NCBI GenBank assembly: GCA_903896015.1
Contig: CAITWF010000050.1
Location: 1-35,913, forward strand
Direction of reading: 5' to 3'
Length of the DNA stretch: 35,913 nt
Origin: an uncultured Opitutia bacterium
GTDB taxonomy: Bacteria; Verrucomicrobiota; Verrucomicrobiia; Opitutales; Opitutaceae
Part shown: positions 21,962 through 31,401 of the stretch, in pieces
How the letters are laid out: the number at the start of each line of letters is the position of its first letter
Position numbering within the stretch: the first letter of the stretch is position 1
Position numbers and translations under genes: made by a program
Notes under the pieces: model-generated
Seen by the model: the letters and a program-made list of their open reading frames with translations, nothing else
Databases searched by the model: none
Told to the model about the DNA's origin: nothing

Positions 21962-24900
21962 TCACCCTTCACGCTGCAACTCGGCGGCCGCAGCATGGCT
22001 GGGATTACGGCGGAGGACTTCGCGCAAGAGTCGTCGCGCGGCGGCCCGTTCACCCAAGCCCAGCTGCGCTTGTGCCTCCAAAAATTTGGCCGTCGTGACC
22101 TGACGGGCCTGCAGGTCGTCGTCAAACAGGAGCATTGTCGGCAGTGAGGTAGCAAAGTAATCGATCGTCGCGGGGCGGCACGCAAGTTGGCGCGCATACG
22201 CGAGCAGGTCACGCAGGAGCTTTCCGGCCGCGGCGCGCCGGCCAAGTTTTTCCCGCGCGCGGGCCGACCAGTAGGTCATCTCGGAGAATGCTCGCACACT
22301 CATCGATTGAAAATCGCCGCGAAACGTCGCCGCCGCGGTCCAGTGCCGGCGCGCGAGTTTCGGTTCGTGAGCGTCGGCCAGAGCGCAGCCGAGCCAGAAA
22401 TGAATGTCGCTCTGGTTTGCGAGCGGGTGGTTCGCCTCACCGAGATTCTCCGGCGCCACCAAGGCGGCCTGAAAGTGCCTTCGCGCTGTGGACGCGTCCC
22501 CCGCCCTAAGCGCCGCGCGGCCCAACCCAAGCTGCGATCGGACGTGCTGGCCCAACGCCAGCCCTTCCCCGCCCTCCCACGGCTGAAATCTCCGCGCCGA
22601 AACCAGCGCGAGCGCCTCCGCGTACCGACCGGCTTGGTTCAGCAGCGCACAATATTCCACGGAAAGATCATCTCGCTGGGCGACGAGACCTGAATTTTTC
22701 TGCAAAGCGGCGAGGCGCGCCGCCGGAGAATTGCCCAACCGCTTGCGCAGTTGATCGAGTTCGTAGCAGAGCCGCGTATCCTGCGGCGCAGCGGCGACCG
22801 CGCGCTCGTAAGCGGCGCGCGCTCGGGCGGGTTGATTCAACACATTGAAATAGCCGATCCCAAGATTCCGCCAAACGATTGAAAACCGCGGAGCGAGCCG
22901 CGCGGCCATTTCCCAGAGCGCGATCGCTTCCCGATGCCGACGCCGATCGTAGAGGAGATTGCCGAGGTAATAGGGCGCGCGGGCGTCGCGGGGGTTTTCT
23001 GCGATCGCATGGCGAAGCACAGGGATTTCCTCGAGCCGCGCCGGGAAACAATAATCGGGCGACGTTTTCGCCGCTTCGCTCAACCAACGACCTGCCGCCA
23101 GCTTTTGCCCATCCCGGTGGCTCAGCCACGCGGCCGTGTAGGCGATAAGCGGAGCAGTGCCGGCGGCCGGTTCGGCCGGGGCGGCGGCGAGCACCGCCAC
23201 CGCTTCCGTCAAAAATCCGGCGCGCGCGTAGTCGTGGGCGAGATCGAGATGGATTTGGGCATCGCCAACGATCGTTTCGCCGTGAAGGTGACGCGTCCAT
23301 GCGTCGAGCGGATCGAGCGCACGCGTCGCGGCCAGCAACACCTCGGCTTCCGCACCGCGATCAAGCTTCCGGAGCACAAGAACCTTGAGGGCGCGGGCGC
23401 GGAGATTGTCGCAGTTGAGTCGGAGCGCGGCGTCGAGATGTTCGAGGGCGCGCGGCCAATCGCTCCGGACGCAGTCGATTTCACCCAGCGCATGAAACGC
23501 CGCGGGTTGCTGCGCGGCATTCCAGGTTGATTTGTAGAAGGCGGCGTAGGCTTCATCGGGGCGATCGAGGTGACGGAGGCAGAGCCCCAGATGGTAGTGG
23601 GCCTCGCCGTTCGGGGGATTCGGATTGCGTCCAATCAGACGCTCGATCGCCGAGCGAAAATGTTTTTCGGCGGCGGCGAATTCGCCGCGTCGCAGATACC
23701 AGAGCCCGATTGCGTGGTTACAACGCGTGTCGCCCGGATCGCGCCGCAAGGCTTCGCGCCAATAATCCGCCGGATCGCGCGTCGCGTGCCGGTATTGTTC
23801 GAGATGCAAACCGGCGAGATAAAGCTCGTCGGCATTCACCACGTCGCGCGGTGCGGGCGGTTCGGTCGCCGCTGGCGGCACGGCGCGATCCGGGCGCGGT
23901 TGGATCGCGTGGCGAATCAGTTCGCGTTCCCCGGAGGTAAAGACCGTAAGCATCAGATCAGTTTCACGCACGCCGCGGGACAGCATTACCACCGCCGTGT
24001 AGGGCGAGGCGGGCGCGAGATCGGCCGTAACCTCATGGATGATCGTATTTCGGAGCGTAAGCCGGACGCGGGCGCCGGAATGAAGCGCGGTGGCGGCGAC
24101 CCCGAGATGAACCACCCGTCGGCCGACTTCGCGGACACAACGCAACGAGACCGCGACCTCCACGTTGGCTTTCTGAACCGGGCCAATTTCGCGAATCGGA
24201 TACCAGTGCTGACTCCACGTCCTGGTTTCACCTGGAGCGAGAAAGGAAAAGTCCGGTTGGTTGTCGGTGAAGACGCCGGCCATGAGCTCGATGTAGGGCG
24301 CAAACTCTCCCTGCGCATCTGCGTCGGTCAGATTCCGATCCCAGGCATAGCCGAAAGCGTGATTGCCCCACGTCCACTGCTTCTTGCCGGGAGCGATGTG
24401 ATGATCCGCGACGTGCACGAGCCCGGCGCGAGCCCGGTGATCATAACCGCCAAAAAAATCCTCCGTGGTGCCCATGCACATGTAGGAGGTCGGCACCGGA
24501 ATATTGGCATACCACGAGAGATCGTTGGGCGCGTACGTGCCCGGGGGAGTGAACCGGGTCGAACGCTCCCCGGCGGGCACGCCCTGGCGCGCGCGCGCCG
24601 CATAGTCGACCCCGTAGTAGTGGCCGGTCGCCAGCGGGAACGTGCTCATCGCCCGCTTCGCATGGTCGGCGACGAACGTCGCATCCGGCGGGAAGAACGA
24701 CTGGTAGTGCTCGTGCACGCGCGTCGCAACGTTGGCCCACCAGAGAAACGTCTGAGTGAGGGGCGTGCGGTTGTAGATACGCACCTTCACTTCGAACACC
24801 GCGCGGCCGGGTGCGAGATGAACCCCGTGCATGCCTTTCATCCGCGACATCGGATCGTGCTCGCTGAGCCAGACCGTGACGGCACCGTCGGCGTGGTGTT

Positions 24901-25318
24901 CGATCGCGACGTCGGCCGGCATAAACGTCGAGGGCCGGTGGTGTTGCGGCCAGTTGAATTCGATGCCGCCGCTGATCCACGAACCGGCGAGCCCGACCAA
25001 AGCGGGTTTGATGACCGCCTGATTGTAGATGAAGTCGTAGCCGTTGGTCTTGTCGCGCGCGATGTGGATGCGGCCGCCGAGTTGCGGCAGGATCATCACG
25101 TAGAGAAATTCGTTCTCCAGATGCACGGCGTCCCACGCGCGCGGCACCGGCTTCTCCGCAATGCGATCGGTAAACGGCAACGGGTAAACCTTGCCGCTGC
25201 TGCCCTGATAGACCCGCTTTTCCAAGAACATGGGATTCTTGTCCGGCGCTTGCGGCTGATACGTCGGAAGCGTAATCGAGTCGCGCCAAGCGCGGACAGC
25301 GGGAACGGGTTGCGTCAT
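21962..25318 (-). CDS. Large DUF5107 and TPR-repeat protein
   Basis: The 1118-residue protein begins with a DUF5107 domain (about 10-330), a beta-sandwich in the galactose-mutarotase-like group: NEFLYVMILPQLGGRIHIAR (69-88), FIYNQAVIKPALVGLAGSWI, GGIEFNWPQHHRP and RVHEHYQSFFPPDATFVADH. A middle beta region precedes about 600 residues of tetratricopeptide repeats, for example AIGLWYLRRGEFAAAEKHFR and VWRNLGIGYFNVLNQPARAR. No signal peptide is seen, so it is probably cytoplasmic. An ATG at 25318 is preferred to GTG 25339, seven codons upstream. It is the third gene after LacI and GH31 and converges on araH. Homologues accompany pentose and glycan loci in Opitutaceae-like genomes, but no activity is established to my knowledge; a sugar-binding or epimerase-like role is inference. 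Confidence 0.85.
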   Translation of the reverse strand: MTQPVPAVRAWRDSITLPTYQPQAPDKNPMFLEKRVYQGSSGKVYPLPFTDRIAEKPVPRAWDAVHLENEFLYVMILPQLGGRIHIARDKTNGYDFIYNQAVIKPALVGLAGSWISGGIEFNWPQHHRPSTFMPADVAIEHHADGAVTVWLSEHDPMSRMKGMHGVHLAPGRAVFEVKVRIYNRTPLTQTFLWWANVATRVHEHYQSFFPPDATFVADHAKRAMSTFPLATGHYYGVDYAARARQGVPAGERSTRFTPPGTYAPNDLSWYANIPVPTSYMCMGTTEDFFGGYDHRARAGLVHVADHHIAPGKKQWTWGNHAFGYAWDRNLTDADAQGEFAPYIELMAGVFTDNQPDFSFLAPGETRTWSQHWYPIREIGPVQKANVEVAVSLRCVREVGRRVVHLGVAATALHSGARVRLTLRNTIIHEVTADLAPASPYTAVVMLSRGVRETDLMLTVFTSGERELIRHAIQPRPDRAVPPAATEPPAPRDVVNADELYLAGLHLEQYRHATRDPADYWREALRRDPGDTRCNHAIGLWYLRRGEFAAAEKHFRSAIERLIGRNPNPPNGEAHYHLGLCLRHLDRPDEAYAAFYKSTWNAAQQPAAFHALGEIDCVRSDWPRALEHLDAALRLNCDNLRARALKVLVLRKLDRGAEAEVLLAATRALDPLDAWTRHLHGETIVGDAQIHLDLAHDYARAGFLTEAVAVLAAAPAEPAAGTAPLIAYTAAWLSHRDGQKLAAGRWLSEAAKTSPDYCFPARLEEIPVLRHAIAENPRDARAPYYLGNLLYDRRRHREAIALWEMAARLAPRFSIVWRNLGIGYFNVLNQPARARAAYERAVAAAPQDTRLCYELDQLRKRLGNSPAARLAALQKNSGLVAQRDDLSVEYCALLNQAGRYAEALALVSARRFQPWEGGEGLALGQHVRSQLGLGRAALRAGDASTARRHFQAALVAPENLGEANHPLANQSDIHFWLGCALADAHEPKLARRHWTAAATFRGDFQSMSVRAFSEMTYWSARAREKLGRRAAAGKLLRDLLAYARQLACRPATIDYFATSLPTMLLFDDDLQARQVTTAKFLEAQAQLGLGERAAARRLLREVLRRNPSHAAAAELQREG

Positions 25319-25420
25319 GGAAATGCCAGGCAACGACACAACGGGATCACGGCCAGGCGATCCAACAGAAAAGCATTCGGCCCATCCGGCCCGATCGGGT
25401 TCGGAGCGAAAAGAACCTCG

Positions 25421-27604
25421 TCACTGCGCCGCCAGAAACGTCCACTTCACCTCCGAGTAGTGCCACTTGCGGCCGTTGACGTCGGGGGTGACGACTCCGC
25501 TCCACTCGCCCCTTCCGTTCTTGGCGACGGTCAACTGTGTCCACGAATAATCGCCTTTTTCGTAGTCGAAGGTTTCGCCGTCGTCGTCGTAGAGGGCAAG
25601 TTTGCCGGGAGCTTGGCCGTAATGGCGGATTTCGAGCGCGGCGGTTTCGCTGGCGACGGGGACCCATTGGCGTTTTTCGGCGAGCATCGGGATCAGAGCG
25701 CCGTCTTTCACGAAGACGGGCATCTCGGAGAGCGAGGGCGTGACTTCGATGGTTTGGTTTTCGCCGGCGAGTTTGCCGGTGTAGAAATCATACCATTTGC
25801 CGGCGGGCAAAAGCACTTTTCTCGACTTCACATTCGGCGCGATGGGCGCGACAAGCAGCGCGTCGCCGAACATATATTGGTCCTTCACTTCGCGGGCGGC
25901 GGCGGGGACTTCGTAGGGGTTGGCGGTGGCGTCAAGTTTTCCGGCTTCGGTGCTCTCGGCGGCGGTAACGCTGCTCGCGAGTTGCATCGGGCGGATGACC
26001 GGTGTGCCCTGATAGTGGTATTGCGCGAACGCGTTGTAGAAATAAGGGAGCAGCCGCTCGCGCAGCACGATTGCGTCGCGGATCTGCGGCGTGACTTCGG
26101 CGTGCGTCCAGAGCTTCTGCGGAGACGCCCAGCCGTTGTAGAGCGCGAGCGGCGAAAAGCAGACCGCCTGCGTGCGGCGGAGCATGTCCTCGCCACTGTT
26201 GCTGCCGCGCACCTCAGGCGACCAGAGCACGCCCGCGAAACCGCTGTTGCTGACGGCGGTGATGTAGCCATCGAACTCGTAGTTGTCGTTGTAGATGACG
26301 AAGGGAAAAGGCGAAGCCCCGGCGTTGGTGCCGCGCACCTGCCCCATCGTGCGGTGGTTGCTCTGGTGAAATGTGTCGAACACCGCGCGCTGCAACAGCA
26401 GGCCGTAGGTCTGGCGCAACTGCTCGGCGTCGCGGCCCGACGGAAACACCGCGACATCCGGCCAGAGATAGCGATCGTAGCCGTCGACCTCGTCGAGCTT
26501 GAATCCGCCGACGGCATCGGGATTGAGATCGACTACCGTGCGCTTGAGATGGTTGGTGAAAATTTTCTGGGCGGCGGGCAGCGAATAGTCAGGCACGATG
26601 CCGCCCCACACGAGGTGAGTGCCAGCATAGGGGAGGATTTTTCCGTAGAGCGGCGTGTTCGGTGCGACGTAGGGATTGAACCACAGGTTCACTCGCACGT
26701 GCTGCTGCGCGACCTCAGCGAGGAACTGCTTCGGATCGGGAAAGCGGGTTTTGTCCCACTCGAACGAGCACGGGTAGGCCTGATCCATCCAGCCGGGTTC
26801 GAGGCCGAGCATGTCGAGCGGAATTTCGTTTTTGCGAAACTCGGCGATGTCGGCGAGCGCCTGCTCGGCGGTGTATTTCGTTTGCACGCGCGAGAGGAAG
26901 CCGAGGCCCCACTTCGGCGGGAGAGCGCCGCCACCCGAAAACAAATTATAGCGGCGTATTGCGTCGAGCGGACTTGGCCCGGCGAACACATAAACGTCCA
27001 TGCCTGCCGCACCCGCAAGGACCTCGATCGAATCGGAGCGCGGGTTCGCCTGCCAACCCTTGCCCGTCGTGCGATCGATGACAGGCGGCTTGTCTTTCGC
27101 GGCGAGGCGCACGCCATGGCCGACCGTCACGCGCAAGTAGCGCGCAGAGTCGAAAAGCACGGCGAAGCCCTTCGTAGACACGTAGAGTGGCACAGGTGCG
27201 TGCGTGCGGCCCGTGATCGCTTTCTTGCTGTCCCAATGATCGACGTGGAGTTCGAACACGCCGCCATTGCGGCGCATCGAGGAGAAATCCACTCCAAGCC
27301 CATAAATGTCTTCGGACCCACCGAGCGGAAAACGCACGCTGGTCTTCGCGGCCCACTGGCGGCCCTCGATTTCTTTTGGGTCGATCGGGAAGGACAGCTG
27401 CGGCATCGCGGCGAGCGCTTCCCTCCCCGCCTTCGTCACGCACGCGCCCGCTGCGCTCAGCAACGTGAAATTTTCCGTTGTGCCGATCGTGGCCTTCCAC
27501 ACGCCGGGTGCGATCTCGGTCCAAGCGGGCGAGGAGGCGGGCGGAATCTGCGCGGCGGCAATAAACGGCAGCAGGGCGATCGTTAGGCAGAATAACCGTT
27601 TCAT
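25421..27604 (-). CDS. Secreted GH31 glycoside hydrolase
   Basis: The 727-residue protein has a signal peptide (ALLPFIAAAQ, cleavage near 18) and the GH31 layout: N-terminal beta-sandwich (about 25-220), barrel from LPPKWGLGFLSRVQTKYTAE (228-247), and C-terminal beta-sandwiches (about 570-727; YMFGDALLVAPIAP). The nucleophile is expected at Asp371 in GGFKLDEVDGYD. Where most GH31 enzymes have an acid/base Asp in a W(S/T)GD-type loop, this one reads LWSPEVRGS, so Glu464 or a neighbouring residue may do the job. GH31 covers alpha-glucosidases, alpha-xylosidases, alpha-galactosidases and sulfoquinovosidases; the substrate cannot be set from these residues alone. It sits 100 bases after the LacI gene and 102 before DUF5107, likely one transcript. 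Confidence 0.9.
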   Translation of the reverse strand: MKRLFCLTIALLPFIAAAQIPPASSPAWTEIAPGVWKATIGTTENFTLLSAAGACVTKAGREALAAMPQLSFPIDPKEIEGRQWAAKTSVRFPLGGSEDIYGLGVDFSSMRRNGGVFELHVDHWDSKKAITGRTHAPVPLYVSTKGFAVLFDSARYLRVTVGHGVRLAAKDKPPVIDRTTGKGWQANPRSDSIEVLAGAAGMDVYVFAGPSPLDAIRRYNLFSGGGALPPKWGLGFLSRVQTKYTAEQALADIAEFRKNEIPLDMLGLEPGWMDQAYPCSFEWDKTRFPDPKQFLAEVAQQHVRVNLWFNPYVAPNTPLYGKILPYAGTHLVWGGIVPDYSLPAAQKIFTNHLKRTVVDLNPDAVGGFKLDEVDGYDRYLWPDVAVFPSGRDAEQLRQTYGLLLQRAVFDTFHQSNHRTMGQVRGTNAGASPFPFVIYNDNYEFDGYITAVSNSGFAGVLWSPEVRGSNSGEDMLRRTQAVCFSPLALYNGWASPQKLWTHAEVTPQIRDAIVLRERLLPYFYNAFAQYHYQGTPVIRPMQLASSVTAAESTEAGKLDATANPYEVPAAAREVKDQYMFGDALLVAPIAPNVKSRKVLLPAGKWYDFYTGKLAGENQTIEVTPSLSEMPVFVKDGALIPMLAEKRQWVPVASETAALEIRHYGQAPGKLALYDDDGETFDYEKGDYSWTQLTVAKNGRGEWSGVVTPDVNGRKWHYSEVKWTFLAAQ

Positions 27605-27642
27605 GGGATCGGGGTGGTGGGAGGAAGAGTCACGTTAGGATT

Positions 27643-27672
27643 CCCGTCGGGCACCGCGAGAGGCCCGCCGGG
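27643..27672 (-). other. Hairpin between lacI-type gene and GH31 gene
   Basis: CCCGTCGGGC (27643-27652) faces GCCCGCCGGG (27663-27672), a ten-pair stem with one mismatch and a ten-base loop. It lies in the 100-bp space between the two co-directional genes and has no T-run. It may stabilise the downstream message or lower read-through. Confidence 0.4.
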
Positions 27673-27704
27673 AGTTATAGGGTAAATGTTTCGAGTGGGC
27701 TCGT

Positions 27705-28748
27705 TCACTTCGTCGAAGGCGCGCGCAGCGTGAGCCCCTCGTTCCACTGGCCCTCAACCATGAGCGTTGTCGCCTGTTCGGGCAGGCCTCGTTCGTGGCG
27801 CTCGGCCTGGCTGACAAGGGTGTCGACCGCGAGCGCGCCGATCATGCGGCCGTTTTGCCAAATACCGCTCAGCGGATCACCGAGGGTCGGACAAGCCAGC
27901 CAGACCGTGCCGATGTCACGCGGGATTTTCCAACCGGCGCGCACAAGGATGTCGTTCAGCAGCGGGCCGGCGGGTGAGATGATCACGTCGGGCTTTTCCT
28001 TTCTCAGCCACCGCAGAATGGGCGCGGCGGATTTGAAATCGTCGACGTAAAGCGGCGCGCTCAGCGTGAGGTCGGGCAACATCTGCCCGGCCACCAGCAC
28101 GCCGGCCTCCCAGCGGCCTTGAAAACGATTTTGGTGAATCTTGCGCAGCAGGAGGCCGGGCCGGCGGTAGCCCCGGCGGTGGCACTCACGCACTGCCTGC
28201 AGGCTGGAGAAGTAGTGATCGTTGCAGACCGTCGTGACGGTGAGCGACGGCAACGGCACGCTCAAGCTGACGGACGCAAAATATTCCCATCGCAACGCCG
28301 GCGGCGGATCGCCCTCAGCGAGCGGGCTGAGCAACAGTCCATGGACGCCGCGCGCGTGGAGCATTTCGGAAAATCGCTCGTTCGACATGCCGTCACGGTG
28401 CAGCCAGAACTCCTGCGCGCGGTAGCCACGCATCGTCGCGCGCTCGAGCGCGCCCTCGCGCATCTGGCGGATCGTCGCGGAGGAGTTGTTGCGCCAGCCG
28501 TCGGCGGTGCGTTGCGCGCAGACGAGCGCGAGCGCGGGCTTGTCCTTGAGGGGTTTGCCGGCGCGGCGGATGCGCATGAGCGTCGAGACATACGGATTCG
28601 GCTGGTAGCCGAGCTTTTTCGCGATCGCCTGGATCCGCTCGCGCGTCGCGGGCGGGATGCGCGGATTGTTCGCGAGGCTCATCGAGACAGTCGCCTGCGT
28701 GACGCCCGCCTGCGCCGCGATCGATTTCATGGTGACACCGTTGCTCAT
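27705..28748 (-). CDS. LacI-family transcriptional regulator
   Basis: The 347-residue protein has the N-terminal LacI helix-turn-helix and hinge (about 6-60): TMKSIAAQAGVTQATVSMSL, NNPRIPPATRERIQAIAKKL and GYQPNPYVSTLM. A periplasmic-binding-protein-like effector domain follows (about 70-340; VHGLLLSPLAEGD, VCNDHYFSSLQAVRECHRRG, PDVIISPAGPLLND). This shape is of the LacI subgroup common in Verrucomicrobia, with a divergent effector domain. It should bind operators in the space to its right and control the TonB receptor and its own GH31/DUF5107 operon in response to a sugar. ATG 28748 directly follows the inverted repeat GCTTAA-ggat-TTAAGC, suggesting autoregulation. Confidence 0.92.
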   Translation of the reverse strand: MSNGVTMKSIAAQAGVTQATVSMSLANNPRIPPATRERIQAIAKKLGYQPNPYVSTLMRIRRAGKPLKDKPALALVCAQRTADGWRNNSSATIRQMREGALERATMRGYRAQEFWLHRDGMSNERFSEMLHARGVHGLLLSPLAEGDPPPALRWEYFASVSLSVPLPSLTVTTVCNDHYFSSLQAVRECHRRGYRRPGLLLRKIHQNRFQGRWEAGVLVAGQMLPDLTLSAPLYVDDFKSAAPILRWLRKEKPDVIISPAGPLLNDILVRAGWKIPRDIGTVWLACPTLGDPLSGIWQNGRMIGALAVDTLVSQAERHERGLPEQATTLMVEGQWNEGLTLRAPSTK

Positions 28749-28749
28749 C

Positions 28750-28765
28750 GCTTAAGGATTTAAGC
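28750..28765. promoter_or_regulatory. Inverted repeat at the lacI-type start codon
   Basis: GCTTAA-ggat-TTAAGC is a perfect six-base inverted repeat ending two bases from the LacI-family ATG (28748). It overlaps where a ribosome-binding site or early transcript would be. It may be an autoregulatory operator or an RNA hairpin limiting translation; A/T-rich arms are less typical of LacI operators than the site at 28814. Confidence 0.4.
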
Positions 28766-28813
28766 AAATCGGGTCTTTTGTTAATGGAGGCAATGGCAAA
28801 GAATCACCAGAAA

Positions 28814-28829
28814 CCGGTTACCCAACCGG
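28814..28829. promoter_or_regulatory. Candidate LacI-family operator upstream of the TonB receptor
   Basis: CCGGTT-accc-AACCGG is a perfect inverted repeat. Its left part, GAAACCGGTTAC (28810-28821), has the central CG within an A/T-flanked palindrome typical of LacI-family operators. It lies 57 bases before the receptor ATG and 65 from the regulator ATG, a position suited to controlling both genes. Confidence 0.55.
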
Positions 28830-28886
28830 CCGTGACGCTGTCCTCTGACCAGACACCGTTACAACCTCACAAAACCCTGACTAATC

Positions 28887-31382
28887 ATGAAGCATCTGCT
28901 TAATCGTTCGCTTTTGTCGACGGCACTCGCCGCGCTGGCGCTGTCCGCCGGCCTGCACGCCCAAACCACCACGCCCGCCGCGGCTTCGAAACAATCCGAG
29001 GAAGTTATCCAGCTTTCCGAGTTCAGCGTCTCGGAGAAATCCTCCAACGCCTACATCGCCTCGGAGACGATGACCGGCAGCCGCGTCAACGAGAAGATCG
29101 CCAACCTTCCTTACAGCATCGTCAATCTCACGAGCGAGTTTTTCAAAGACTTCAACGTCGACATCCTCGACGAAAACATGACCTACATCGGCGGTCTCAC
29201 CGGCGTCGGCATCGGCGGCGGCTTCACGCTCCGCGGCTTCAGCTCGACGTCGCAGATGAAGGACGGTTTCTACCGCCTGGGCCGCTATGGCCTAAGCAAC
29301 ATCGATCGCATCGAGATAATCCGCGGCCCCAACGCCGCGATTTACGGCCGCTCCTCGCCCGGCGGCATGATCAACTTCGTCTCCCTCCAGCCAAAAAAAC
29401 AGGATGTGCAGGAAGTCCGATTGAGCTCCGGTCGTTACGATCAGAACAAGGAGGAACTCTACGCGACCGGCGCCCTCGCGCAGGACGGCAAGACTTACTA
29501 TGTTTTCGACGTCGCGCAGCGCTCCCGCCAGTTTCCCGGCAACAGCTACTCTGCGATCCGCAACAATGAACTCTTCGGCGCCGTCCAACACGATTTCGCT
29601 GACGGCTCCCACCTGAAGCTCTCTGCGGAATACTTCCTGCAAATCCAACACGCTCCCCAGAGTGCAGCTCCCATCGTCAGTCAGGCGCGGACTGCCACGC
29701 CCGACAACACCGCCACCTCCACGGTGGTCGGCTACGACATGGCGCTCGCGGCGATCAACCCCTACGGTCCCAACAGCGAACTCACCCGCGGCAGCTCCAC
29801 CTTCACCGCGACCTACGACAAGCAGTTCAACAACGTCTGGAGCACCCGCATTGGCGCCTATAATTTCCGGGCCCGCCGGTGGGACTTCAACCAAAACACC
29901 GGCTGGGGCGCGATCACGATCCCCGTGTCGCCCACCGCGGCCGTCACCACCACGCGCGGCTCGCTGCCGTCGCGCGGTGAGATTCAGGAAGACGGCGGCG
30001 GCTTTCAGGCCGATCTGCTCGCGCACTATTACTTCGCCAACCACAAGGTGGAAAACAAGACCCTCTTCACGGTCGATCTAAACGACTACTACCGCTGGGA
30101 TCCGACCTGGGAATACTCCGTCAACACCAACCCCGATCTCGTCGCGTGGAACGCCGCGTCGTCCGGCCGCGTCGTCACGGTCGCATCGCCCAACGGCAGC
30201 CTCAACTACGCACCGACTGCGCCCGTCAATTATTTCCCGAAATGGTATACGGCTGACCAACTCGCGCTCTTCGCACCAGGCGGCAGCGATATCACCGGCG
30301 GCACCTCGCTCAACGGCGGCACTCTCACCCGCCGTCGCACCACGTCGCTTGGCGGCAATATCCGCCAGCAGATGGTGGCGCTCGATGGCCGTCTCCTCCT
30401 TTTCGCCGGCCTCCGCATCGACAACGTGAAATTCTCCCAGCGCGACTTCACTGTCGCGTTTGCGAGCGTCGGCTTCCCCACGTTCCCCGCGGGCCAAGGC
30501 GGCGCCGGCCAACCCGGCGGCAGCGTCGTGCGCCGCTACGTGCACCAGCGCAAACCTAACCTCGGCTTCAACTACAAGCTCACGCAAGGCCTCGCCGTTT
30601 ACAGCAGCTACAGCGAAGCCTATTTCGTCGATCAAACCTCGCGCCCCTCCGTCATCGCCGCCTCGACCTACGCGCCGTTCACCGCCAAGGGCATCGACTA
30701 CGGATTTAAGGGAAATTATTTCGACCAAAAGCTGAATTTTACGCTCGGCGGTTACTACACGAAGCAGTTCAACGTGCTCGTGAACGACGTGGTCGAGACA
30801 CCACCGGGCTCCGGCAACTTCGTCTCCACGCCACTGCAGGACGGCAACCAGCTCGTCCGCGGCTGGGAAGCCGACGTCAGTTACGTCGTCACCAATGATC
30901 TCACGGCCGGCGCCAGCTTCGGCCGCGTGGACTCGAAATATACCTATTTCGGCAGCACCTCACCCGAGGCGATCGGCCGCAGCGTCAACGGCGTCACACC
31001 GGAAAACGGCAGCGCCTATCTCAAATACAACGTGTCCCGCGGCGCGCTGAAGGGCGTTTCCTTCAACCTCCTCGCGGCCTACGTCTCCTCCACGCCGACC
31101 CAGACGCCCATCGCCGGTGACACCGTCACCATCGTCCCGAACAGCGGCGGCCAGGTCCGCGTTTCCGCCCACACGGACGCGTGGAAACTCCGCCTGCCCT
31201 CCACCACGCTCTGGACCTTCTCAATGCACTACAAACTGCATTCGACCCGCTGGGACCACACCTTCGGCCTGACCCTCAATAACATCTTCGACAAATACTA
31301 CCTCAAGACCAACGCCACCCTCGGCGACGGTCGCAGCGTAATCCTCAGCTACACGCTGCGGCACTCGGGCTCGCGCTACTGA
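28887..31382 (+). CDS. TonB-dependent outer-membrane receptor
   Basis: The 831-residue protein has a signal peptide (ALAALALSAGLHAQ, cleavage near 26) and the linker VIQLSEFSVSE seen in opitutal receptors. The plug domain (about 55-165) contains LPYSIVNLTSEFFKDF, FTLRGFSSTSQMKDG and RIEIIRGPNAAIYGRSSPGG. A 22-strand-type barrel follows to the C-terminus, which ends SYTLRHSGSRY with an aromatic final residue. The plug resembles the siderophore-receptor group, but receptors of this build also import glycans in Verrucomicrobia, and the divergent LacI regulator and nearby GH31 favour a carbohydrate. No SusD-like partner is present. Terminated by a strong hairpin at 31402. Confidence 0.93.
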   Translation: MKHLLNRSLLSTALAALALSAGLHAQTTTPAAASKQSEEVIQLSEFSVSEKSSNAYIASETMTGSRVNEKIANLPYSIVNLTSEFFKDFNVDILDENMTYIGGLTGVGIGGGFTLRGFSSTSQMKDGFYRLGRYGLSNIDRIEIIRGPNAAIYGRSSPGGMINFVSLQPKKQDVQEVRLSSGRYDQNKEELYATGALAQDGKTYYVFDVAQRSRQFPGNSYSAIRNNELFGAVQHDFADGSHLKLSAEYFLQIQHAPQSAAPIVSQARTATPDNTATSTVVGYDMALAAINPYGPNSELTRGSSTFTATYDKQFNNVWSTRIGAYNFRARRWDFNQNTGWGAITIPVSPTAAVTTTRGSLPSRGEIQEDGGGFQADLLAHYYFANHKVENKTLFTVDLNDYYRWDPTWEYSVNTNPDLVAWNAASSGRVVTVASPNGSLNYAPTAPVNYFPKWYTADQLALFAPGGSDITGGTSLNGGTLTRRRTTSLGGNIRQQMVALDGRLLLFAGLRIDNVKFSQRDFTVAFASVGFPTFPAGQGGAGQPGGSVVRRYVHQRKPNLGFNYKLTQGLAVYSSYSEAYFVDQTSRPSVIAASTYAPFTAKGIDYGFKGNYFDQKLNFTLGGYYTKQFNVLVNDVVETPPGSGNFVSTPLQDGNQLVRGWEADVSYVVTNDLTAGASFGRVDSKYTYFGSTSPEAIGRSVNGVTPENGSAYLKYNVSRGALKGVSFNLLAAYVSSTPTQTPIAGDTVTIVPNSGGQVRVSAHTDAWKLRLPSTTLWTFSMHYKLHSTRWDHTFGLTLNNIFDKYYLKTNATLGDGRSVILSYTLRHSGSRY

Positions 31383-31401
31383 GGCCCGACTTTTCTTTCG
31401 A

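Noticed and set aside
23570-27586. A 1338-residue open frame on the plus strand
   Set aside because: It lies antisense to the DUF5107 and GH31 genes, spans both of them and the gap between, and shows only the Arg/Gly/Asp-rich composition of mirror frames in high-GC coding DNA.
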